From Parcubacteria group bacterium (GTDB lineage: Bacteria; Patescibacteriota; Minisyncoccia; Phycocordibacterales; UBA12088): a stretch of 14,230 nucleotides of DNA. The notes under the pieces were generated by a model that was not told the origin of the DNA, did no database searches, and saw only the letters and a program-made list of their open reading frames with translations. Below, piece by piece: positions 8,401 to 12,784 of the stretch (positions are counted from its first letter, which is position 1; every line of letters starts with the position of its first letter). The DNA is taken from assembly GCA_021731325.1 (NCBI GenBank), contig JAKFXP010000091.1, positions 1-14,230 on the forward strand, read 5' to 3'. The position numbers were made by a program, and so were the translations under genes.

Positions 8401-8912
8401 CCGAAGAAGTATTGGCGCTCCAAGCCGCAGGACATGAGATTGGCGGACACTCCCGCACGCACCCCGCACTTACGACGCTTACTCCTACCGATGCACAGTT
8501 TGAGATCACTGGTTCTCGTAACGAAATACTTGCGATGGGAGTGACGTCGGTAGAATCATTTGCCTATCCGTTTGGTGATTACAATCCCGCAGTGCAGGGT
8601 ATGACGCAGACCGCAGGATATGTCTCCGCGCGCGGGGTTGATCGTGGATACAATACCACCGTCACCGATAAACGTGCGCTCAAGATACAGCGTGTAGGAC
8701 GGGAGACCACCATGGCTGACATTCAGACATGGACTGCACAAGCGATTGCAGACAAGACGTGGCTCATTCTCATGTTCCACCAGATTGATGGAGACCTTGC
8801 CGCAGATCTTGGGGCTACCCCCGCATTCCTTACCGACATTGTGAACTACGTGAACACTACGTCAATCAGTAAGGTGACGGTCAAAGAAGGTGTTGCACTG
8901 ATGACCCCGTAA
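2448..8912 (+). CDS. Giant secreted protein: PQQ-type sugar dehydrogenase + PKD + CBM/Ig-like repeats + interrupted NodB polysaccharide deacetylase
   Basis: 2154 residues, exported by a signal peptide (~1-28, ending TAQA). Residues ~30-405 are a glucose/sorbosone dehydrogenase beta-propeller: HSVGGLRFGPDGKLY with candidate catalytic His178, then SLGDG, GKFLRI, ALGVRNSFRF and NYGWPC. The cofactor would be PQQ. PKD domain ~411-497 (DPDGD, WNFGDG). His-rich module 498-600. Six CBM-like repeats (NLI.NP.LE start, DGDAKWYF core, VFH..., EID end) begin near 606, 857, 1118, 1375, 1631 and 1831. Bacterial Ig-like domains (ATD..GV, ARDAAGNIATSSP) sit between the first five. A NodB/CE4 deacetylase starts at ~1788 with FDDG (1793-1796) and continues with HSRTH (2001-2005), AYPFGDYN (2039-2046) and MFHQI (His2111); the sixth repeat lies inside it. 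It probably deacetylates an N- or O-acetylated glycan outside the cell while binding it. It is the last gene of the synthase unit. No Shine-Dalgarno precedes the ATG. Confidence 0.9.
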   Translation: MTKLTSFFTLNLLALTALLVVPTTAQALISEPGFEVETVATGFVLPTAMTFAQDGRIFVAEKGGTVRVIENGVLLPAPVITLTDINTFGDRGLLGIAADPAFATNGYLYLSYSYENTPGANVGGEKTGRIVRITVEGSTATEASKVVLVGSVGGTVVTPSCDNYVITADCIPSDSPSHSVGGLRFGPDGKLYASLGDGAHFDFADIRSQRAQNIDSLAGKFLRINTDGTAPTDNPFYDGNPNSNRSKVFALGVRNSFRFNFHPTTGALFAGDVGWSLYEEVNHITAGSNYGWPCYEGFNKTIHNCEPSSATTTAVYTYAHDVSGAGSVTAGAFPANNAYPDQYDSSLFVGDYAQNWMKRLVIDGSNHLVSAQSFDDSPNGPVDVSTGLDGMIYYLSIYTGDLNRLTHTSGNRRPVTVIGATPTAGLLPLSVAFSSTGSVDPDGDAISYLWNFGDGATSTLANPTHVYTVGGSYSASLTVTDSNGSVAIKSVMITAGNQAPQATITSPASGALYVPGQVIQMQATATDLEDGTLSASAYHWTVILHHNTHIHIMQQFDGVTAPSFIAPDHNATDIYTEVVLMVTDSAGLTHTAVTNLYLNNGSSAGNLIANPGLEIANETSGQPLSWHQGWFGNMGVTFTYPVAGFEGSANAAEVTVTGHVEGDAKWYFDPIAVTPGQDYLFSDHYTATAPTTLFAQLALANGTYQYLDLGTLPTTAVPTQVTRTITVPAGVQSMTVFHQIGTNGTLTVDEFSLALANPPADTIFPIVSVATSSLPAFISGTTTLEVIATDNIGVAGVTLLVDDVAVGVEDTTAPYTFEWNTSTVTEGTHTIAARARDAAGNIATSSPVSVIVGTSTNLIANGNLEIVDGTVPQGWTAGTWGDHIAVFTYPVVGYNGQNAARTEITAYPFTGTGDAKWQFTKVPVTPGTEYTYSDHYRSNTISDIIGQYTLADGSFHYFGLAKEIQPTTTWASISRTFTPPATATHVNLFHLISAVGFVEIDDAVMFASGAGTPSETNAPIVAFTNPLAGQTVGGTVALTASSTDDTGVTYIFYAVDGIPITGQITTAPYLHNWNSASVADGVHTIKATTHDPFGNNSTHTISITVDNSTVTPPATTTNLIQNPSLETVGGNGDPANWFRGGWGTNNRTYTYPVAGVDGASAAKVEITTYTDGDAKWYFADVPVMPGTAYTFSEQYKSTVGTEVLARYTLAGGATQYQFLGAAPAATNWTTNTYTITPPANVISMTVFHILHSVGSLEIDAFSLTSPGAGSDTISPTTTITTPVSGATLSATANVTATATDAVGVVGVTLLVDGAAVGAEDGTTPYTFSFDTTTVTNGAHILATRARDAAGNIGTSSPVTLTVDNSTVTPPATTTNLIQNSSLETVGGNGDPANWFRGGWGTNNRTYTYPVAGVDGASAAKVEITTYTDGDAKWYFADVAVTPGTEYTFSEQYKSTTPTEVLARYTLAGGATQYQFLGALPASANWAPTTYTITPPTNTTSLTVFHILHSVGSLEIDNFQLTSGTGALDTTAPTVSVTDPINGATIANVTNITVDATDAVGVAGVTLLIDGAPVTIVDVTEDTTAPYVFSLDTAVFSNGTHTVGAQARDAAGNIATAATLTMTIANTVASPNTVLNPSLETVGLDGDPEHWFRGGWGNNIRTYTYPVVGSAGASAARVELTNHVDGDAKWRFEDIAVTPGSVYTMTHAYRSDVQTNVSVRYTLAGGGDQYISLGNRAPTPTWQNVTDTFVIPANAVSMTVMHIVYTNGWLEIDDYSITSGNSNAFAQGMISYTFDDGWRSHYTDALPILNAGNTKGTFYVVSEFTNTLPTELIANNSVETTGGTGTPTDWFQGGWGTNDRVYTYPVIGTDGGSAAKVEITSYTDGDAKWYFADVAVAPTTQYVFSDHYSSNVPSEVLVRYTLSGGAVQYVGLATLPATADSWQNVTYTIITPADAVSMTVFHLIHGVGYVTVDNFSLKAVRSSISPEEVLALQAAGHEIGGHSRTHPALTTLTPTDAQFEITGSRNEILAMGVTSVESFAYPFGDYNPAVQGMTQTAGYVSARGVDRGYNTTVTDKRALKIQRVGRETTMADIQTWTAQAIADKTWLILMFHQIDGDLAADLGATPAFLTDIVNYVNTTSISKVTVKEGVALMTP
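5760..7010 (+). repeat. In-frame tandem duplication, 771-bp period, inside the giant gene
   Basis: The block starting at 5760 recurs at 6531, exactly 771 bp (257 codons) later; the copies cover one CBM-like plus one Ig-like unit. The first ~230 nt (5760-5989 against 6531-6760) differ at only three positions that I can find. Later stretches are clearly diverged, then return to near identity (around 6058-6108, and 6183-6223 against 6954-6994). This alternation suggests recent duplication followed by patchy conversion or selection. Confidence 0.85.
7938..8387 (+). other. CBM-like repeat inserted inside the deacetylase domain
   Basis: Residues ~1831-1980 of the giant protein (LIANNSVETT through DNFSLKAV) are a sixth CBM-like repeat, including GGWGTN and DGDAKWYFADV. 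They lie between CE4 motif 1 (FDDG, 1793-1796) and motif 2 (HSRTH, 2001-2005), blocks normally about 50 residues apart. The deacetylase sequence reads naturally if the insert is removed (TFYVVSEF... then SPEEVLALQAAGHEIGGHSRTH). The reading frame is intact on both sides. Confidence 0.8.
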
Positions 8913-8952
8913 TCTATAAGCGGAGAATATATCACCCCTCACAAGATACCTA

Positions 8953-9039
8953 TGTTTTGGGACGCGCGTCCCGTTCCGGCGGGAACGGTCGCTATGCTCA
9001 CTCGCCTCATCGGCTCACTGCGCAATGTCCCAAAAAACA
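8953..9039. repeat. Palindromic structured intergenic element (REP-like)
   Basis: Outer arms TTTTGGGAC (8955-8963) and GTCCCAAAA (9027-9035) are perfect inverted repeats. Inside lie a perfect 14-bp palindrome GGGACGCGCGTCCC (8959-8972), a 7-bp hairpin CCGTTCC/GGAACGG with loop GGCG (8971-8988), and a direct repeat GCTCACT (8996-9002 and 9013-9019). It sits between two convergent genes, the usual home of REP/BIME-type elements. Being a dispersed repeat is inference; only one copy is in this window. Confidence 0.55.
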
Positions 9040-9076
9040 GGCACTTGTTCAGAGTGATATATGTGATGATATAAAT

Positions 9077-9109
9077 AAAAAAAGCCCAACCATCAGGTCG
9101 GGCTTTTTT
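9077..9109. terminator. Bidirectional intrinsic terminator between convergent genes
   Basis: The stem AGCCCAACC (9083-9091) pairs with GGTCGGGCT (9096-9104), with one A-C mismatch and the loop ATCA. On the + strand six T follow (9104-9109). On the - strand the seven A at 9077-9083 give the matching U-run. It therefore can end both the giant gene (stop 8912) and the GH26-like gene (stop 9124). Confidence 0.88.
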
Positions 9110-9123
9110 GTATACTGGACTCG

Positions 9124-10776
9124 TTACGGAGTTACGGACTTAAATGCATTGAGTGATGCTTCGTCCGACCAGACGAGCCAGTTCTTTTCTTTGTTCTGGT
9201 TAAACCACGTCCATCCAACAAGGCGTGGGTACTTGGGCATTTGTACATTCATTGCATCAGTAATCCATGCCGCTTTCTGAGGGCCTTCGGCACTCGCGAA
9301 TGAGAAGATGTGTATCGGCTTGTTGTATTTTGACAGCAAGGTGAGTGGTTTGCCAAAGATTGCGTCAAAGGAGAGCCATGACGGTGTGTACGCGGTATTG
9401 TTGAAGTTAAACCCGTCGACTCCCACATAATCCACGTACGTATCCCCTGGGTAATATAACTCAATGGCGTTCTGAGCGGTGTCCGGTACTGAGTTTGAGT
9501 TGATTGCCCAGCCAAACTTGACGTTGGGGAGGGTGCCAAAAACGGTGCGGACATGACGGAAACCTTCCGCCGCTTTTGCAGGCGTGTTGCCGTTTTGGGT
9601 GCCCGACCAGGGCGACCAGTTGCCGTTCATTTCGGAGAAGGGAATCAAGATAACGGGTCCCCCATACGCTTTTGCCGCGGCAGCAAAGCTCTTGATGTAG
9701 GTATCCCAATTACCTCGATTGATGGCATCGTATGAGAATTCCGGCTGATCAGTCCCGCCGATGAGGTAGTTGCTTGGCTCCCAAAAGATGATGAGGGTGC
9801 GACCTTTATCTTTGGCATGTTTTGCCATATGGGTAGGGAACGCACCCCCATTACCCCAGTGCACAAACTGTGCGATCATATTTGGATTTTCTCCCGTGCG
9901 TGTTTCAAACTCTTGAATGGTGGCATCTCCCCACCCTGAGTACACGCCCCAGCTAAGTGTTTTCGGTGCCGTGACCGGTGGGATGGGAGTTGGTGTGGGC
10001 ATATTCGTGGAGGTGGTAGGTATCGGTGTTTGGGTGGTGCAGGTGGGTATAGTACCCGAGAGTAAGACGTCAGAATACCGTATCGTGTTGTCCACCGCGA
10101 TTGCCGTAATTTGGTAACGGTATGTTTTGCCTGCACTACTCGTAAGGTCAGTGTACTCAGGTACGGTTGTGGTACCGATAATACCCCAGGTACCAATGCC
10201 GAGCATATTTGGGTTGCGCCACAGGCTGTAGGTGTGTGCGTTATTAGGATTTGACCATCCAATTTGCACTCGAGGCTTTGCCGCGACGCAGCTCGTGGTA
10301 ATACTCGGATCAAAGGTGCGGCGTACCGATACCGGTGGAGTGGGCGCTACGACGGGTGTGGTAGGTGTTGTACAGGAGAGTGAAGAAAGGGTCACTACAT
10401 CCGAATACTGTACCGCGCCGGCAGCGCTGTGTGCACTGACTTGATACTGATAGGTTGATTCAGCACGAACGTTGGTATCCGTATGCGTGGTGGCAGTCAC
10501 TCCCGGTGCGTAGTTGACCCATACCGACGTGCCCCGGTTGCTTGGGGTACGATAGAGTGTGTAGGTCGTTGCATTGTTCGGGTTGTTCCAACTCAGACGT
10601 ACCGTAGGGGTACCTGTGGTACATACTACCTCTGCACGTAAGGTAAACGGATTTGCCGCTTCGGCGATAGGCCAGAAGCGTGCGAATAGTGGGTATGAAC
10701 CAATAAGGGTGAGTGAGGCAAGAAGAAGTACTATGATAAGGGGTGAAGGAGTATATTTACTTGGTAAGTAAGGCAT
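9124..10776 (-). CDS. Exported GH26-like glycoside hydrolase with two FN3-like domains
   Basis: This 550-residue protein would cleave a beta-mannan-like or related glycan outside the cell. Residues ~13-31 are a hydrophobic signal or membrane anchor after a Lys-containing start. Two FN3-like domains follow (~45-135 and ~158-245), each with W(N/S)NPNNA and Y(Q/R)YQ(V/I) and Cys near both ends. A Thr/Pro linker follows, then a (beta/alpha)8 catalytic region from ~272 to the end. IPFSEMNGNW carries the candidate acid/base Glu382. ASAEGPQKAAW carries the candidate nucleophile Glu497. Their ~115-residue spacing suits GH26 mannanases, as does GWAINSN between them. It converges on the polysaccharide operon across a shared terminator, so it may process that glycan (inference). 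GH26 also includes other specificities, so the substrate is open. No Shine-Dalgarno precedes the ATG; a TGGTATACG extended -10-like site about 100 nt upstream on the minus strand is a weak promoter candidate. Confidence 0.82.
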   Translation of the reverse strand: MPYLPSKYTPSPLIIVLLLASLTLIGSYPLFARFWPIAEAANPFTLRAEVVCTTGTPTVRLSWNNPNNATTYTLYRTPSNRGTSVWVNYAPGVTATTHTDTNVRAESTYQYQVSAHSAAGAVQYSDVVTLSSLSCTTPTTPVVAPTPPVSVRRTFDPSITTSCVAAKPRVQIGWSNPNNAHTYSLWRNPNMLGIGTWGIIGTTTVPEYTDLTSSAGKTYRYQITAIAVDNTIRYSDVLLSGTIPTCTTQTPIPTTSTNMPTPTPIPPVTAPKTLSWGVYSGWGDATIQEFETRTGENPNMIAQFVHWGNGGAFPTHMAKHAKDKGRTLIIFWEPSNYLIGGTDQPEFSYDAINRGNWDTYIKSFAAAAKAYGGPVILIPFSEMNGNWSPWSGTQNGNTPAKAAEGFRHVRTVFGTLPNVKFGWAINSNSVPDTAQNAIELYYPGDTYVDYVGVDGFNFNNTAYTPSWLSFDAIFGKPLTLLSKYNKPIHIFSFASAEGPQKAAWITDAMNVQMPKYPRLVGWTWFNQNKEKNWLVWSDEASLNAFKSVTP

Positions 10777-10914
10777 AGTTGAATATCAATGGTAATGTGG
10801 CCGTTCCCGAGACTCCCTACCATTTTCCCACAGTCGGTACAGGGTGGGGACTATGCAGATGGGTATGTGTGACGTATACCAAGATGCAAGTTTTTGTGGA
10901 GCACAACACGTTAC

Positions 10915-10944
10915 TTGACGTATGTACATATACTATGGTATTAT
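10915..10944 (+). promoter_or_regulatory. Strong sigma70-like promoter with palindromic spacer
   Basis: TTGACG (10915-10920), an 18-nt spacer and TATTAT (10939-10944) predict a start of transcription near 10951. The first 10 spacer bases, TATGTACATA (10921-10930), are a perfect palindrome and a good place for an operator. It drives the gene at 11001. Confidence 0.65.
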
Positions 10945-10972
10945 CGTAAATGGTTTATTCCTTCACACACAA

Positions 10973-10993
10973 TGCGCCTTTGGGCGCAAGGAG
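10973..10993 (+). promoter_or_regulatory. Leader hairpin abutting the Shine-Dalgarno AAGGAG
   Basis: TGCGCC (10973-10978) pairs with GGCGCA (10983-10988) around the loop TTTG. The last paired A is also the first base of AAGGAG (10988-10993), which lies 7 nt before the ATG at 11001. The ribosome site is therefore next to, and slightly inside, a GC-rich stem, which could tune translation. This site also decides the start codon of the gene. Confidence 0.6.
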
Positions 10994-11000
10994 CACACAG

Positions 11001-11543
11001 ATGTACGCTATTATCACTGAACCGGTGTTATCAAATCCCGAGGCATATGGAGTCATCCCACCACGTGCGGCATGTTCCGCACGTCAAAAATTTGTCGTGC
11101 ACGATGGGTCACGGAGTGTAGTACCCATTCTATATATTAGTAGAAACTTCAGCCGATGGTTCTTACGAAATACAGAGACTGTTACAGAGGTCTCAGCACA
11201 ACCGATACCCTTAGAGTATCGAGTATTGAACAGGATAGCGCTTGACGATTCGATTGTACCGATAGTAGGTACGCTCGATGAGATGCAGGTCAGTCTTAGT
11301 ACGGTCTATGCATTTCTAGTTATGTATGCAAAACAAGCGGAACGAAATCCGGCATCACAGGTACATCTGTTCTACACCCCCGACAGTATCGGTACGGTAC
11401 GTGCCGTCTACCTCTGTCAATCCCCTCAAGGATTTGGAGTCTGTGCCGACGAGGTGGGGTACGAGCGCCCCTGGCAACCAGGAACAATCGTGTATTACCC
11501 CCGTCAACCGGTAGCCACACAAGCATTATCTGCGTGTGCGTAA
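11001..11543 (+). CDS. Hypothetical protein, 180 residues, unrecognised
   Basis: I do not recognise this protein. The start at 11001 is preferred because AAGGAG lies 7 nt upstream. The in-frame ATG at 10950 would sit at or before the predicted start of transcription and has no ribosome site. The product begins MYAIITEPVLS and shows no signal peptide, no membrane helix and no known catalytic motif. It looks like a soluble cytoplasmic alpha/beta protein: hydrophobic strands such as VVPILYIS and TVRAVYLC alternate with a helix-like stretch (STVYAFLVMYAKQAERNP). It has five Cys, scattered rather than arranged as a zinc ribbon. It is the only gene here with a canonical promoter, Shine-Dalgarno and terminator, so it is probably a well-expressed stand-alone transcript. 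It is divergent from the GH26-like gene, with which it shares a 224-nt upstream region. Confidence 0.75.
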   Translation: MYAIITEPVLSNPEAYGVIPPRAACSARQKFVVHDGSRSVVPILYISRNFSRWFLRNTETVTEVSAQPIPLEYRVLNRIALDDSIVPIVGTLDEMQVSLSTVYAFLVMYAKQAERNPASQVHLFYTPDSIGTVRAVYLCQSPQGFGVCADEVGYERPWQPGTIVYYPRQPVATQALSACA

Positions 11544-11557
11544 CGTACCCCATCACC

Positions 11558-11588
11558 AAACCCCAGAATATATCTGGGGTTTCTTTTT
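11558..11588 (+). terminator. Intrinsic terminator
   Basis: AAACCCCAGA (11558-11567) pairs perfectly with TCTGGGGTTT (11573-11582) around the loop ATATA, then CTTTTT follows. It ends the 180-residue gene 15 nt after its stop. The stem can also form in RNA from the minus-strand gene ending at 11587, although the U-run in that direction is short. Confidence 0.85.
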
Positions 11589-12777
11589 ATCGGGTGTCGA
11601 TGAGTGTGGCGGCATGTATGACCCCCGTCAACATTATCGCCGCAAGTACCCCCCAGAGATAGGTAAGTGAGGTGACGTGCAGTACCAGCGTTGCGGCAAT
11701 GGGCCCCACCATAAAGGCAAGAGGGCGTAACATACGGAAAAAACTCATACGGTCTGCCTCACCCGCATGCACTTTTTTAAAAAAGTATGTTTCAGACATT
11801 GCCTCAATAAGGGCGGTACCCACCCGCGTGATGCCCAGCACCACCCCCCATACCAAGAGACTCGTGGAGGTAAGATACATTATAGCGAGTGTTGCCCCGG
11901 CGGTAATAACAAAACCACCGATGAGAAGTTCTTTTTCTCCCAACCAACGATCGGCAATCACCCCCGCCGGCCATTCGACCAGCAGGTAGGGAATGAGCAT
12001 AAAAAACAAAATGAGACCAATGTCAGGCCATGAGAATCCAATCACGGTATGCAAGTGTATGGGTAAGTAGATAATCATCCACGCAAAATAAAATCGCATG
12101 AGAAATTGTGCTGCCATGATATGGAATATATTGTGGTCACGCAAAATCTCGCGCACGGTCGCGAGGGGTCGAAAGACTTCGTAGAGTGGATCAACAAAGG
12201 TACGGAATTGGGAGATGATGAGGAGTATAAAGGGAATCAAAAATAATCCACTCACGAGGTACACCTGGGTAAAGTCGGCCTGCGCGCCCGCAAGGTATCC
12301 GGCAATGGCAGGAGAGAAGAGTGCGGCGGCCATACCCCACGAAAGGTATACCCCATGTACGTTACCTGAACGTGCCTCGTTCTCCACCCCAAGCCGATTT
12401 TCAAGAAATATGTCGAGACAAAAAAGGAGTACCGGCACGAGGAGGATGTTGAGGACAAAGCAGGCGATGATGATGCCGGGAGAGTGCGAGAGACTGATAC
12501 CAAACATCGCCACGGCATCCAGGGCGGTTGCGTAGAGTACGGTGCGGTATGCACCAATGTGTGCCAAGATGCGTGTTGATGAGCCGAGTGCCACGAGTCC
12601 GCAGAGGGATGAGACCGACACCAAGAGACCCATCTCCGCGCGCGACATAAAGGTGAGCAGGAAGCTCGAGTGTACGAATTGAATAAGAAAGTAGTGAAAG
12701 CCGAGCAGCAGATTAGCACCATACAACCAGCCAAATGGATGGCTGGTTGTATGTATGCGTCGGAGGATGTATTCCAT
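11587..12777 (-). CDS. Major facilitator superfamily (MFS) transporter
   Basis: This 396-residue inner-membrane protein has about twelve hydrophobic segments, the usual MFS length and layout. Examples are ~16-42 (begins GWLYGANLLLGF), FVLNILLVPVLLFCLDIF, GVYLSWGMAAALFSPAIAGYL, LIPYLLVEWPAGVIADRW and the final LWGVLAAIMLTGVIHAATL. GVIADRWLGEK between the eighth and ninth segments resembles the conserved MFS loop motif GxxxDRxGR(K). A charged central loop (RTFVDPLYEVFRPLATVREILRDHN) separates the two halves. It should move a small solute using an ion gradient, but the substrate cannot be inferred. It begins 7 nt after the RNase J stop, so the two are probably co-transcribed. TAGGGG directly abuts the ATG, too close for a good Shine-Dalgarno, which suggests coupling to RNase J translation. 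A 14-bp hairpin lies in its first ~20 codons. Confidence 0.85.
   Translation of the reverse strand: MEYILRRIHTTSHPFGWLYGANLLLGFHYFLIQFVHSSFLLTFMSRAEMGLLVSVSSLCGLVALGSSTRILAHIGAYRTVLYATALDAVAMFGISLSHSPGIIIACFVLNILLVPVLLFCLDIFLENRLGVENEARSGNVHGVYLSWGMAAALFSPAIAGYLAGAQADFTQVYLVSGLFLIPFILLIISQFRTFVDPLYEVFRPLATVREILRDHNIFHIMAAQFLMRFYFAWMIIYLPIHLHTVIGFSWPDIGLILFFMLIPYLLVEWPAGVIADRWLGEKELLIGGFVITAGATLAIMYLTSTSLLVWGVVLGITRVGTALIEAMSETYFFKKVHAGEADRMSFFRMLRPLAFMVGPIAATLVLHVTSLTYLWGVLAAIMLTGVIHAATLIDTR
12720..12753 (-). other. 14-bp perfect hairpin in the early coding region of the MFS gene
   Basis: Bases 12720-12733 are the exact reverse complement of 12740-12753, with the 6-nt loop AATGGA. It covers codons ~9-19 (TTSHPFGWLYG) of the transporter, just downstream of the start. 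In mRNA this strong stem could slow ribosomes or limit read-through from RNase J into the transporter. No U-run follows. Confidence 0.75.
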
Positions 12778-12784
12778 CCCCTAA

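Noticed and set aside
8994..9074. Tiny plus-strand frame beginning MLTRLIGSLRNV inside the palindromic element
   Set aside because: The bases are explained by inverted and direct repeats; there is no Shine-Dalgarno and no transcript evidence.
8957..9280. 107-codon plus-strand frame covering the palindromic element and terminator
   Set aside because: It has no ribosome site, runs through a bidirectional terminator and overlaps the 3' end of the GH26-like gene.
10950..11000. In-frame ATG at 10950 as the start of the 180-residue protein
   Set aside because: It lies at the predicted transcription start with no ribosome site, while ATG 11001 has AAGGAG at a 7-nt spacing.
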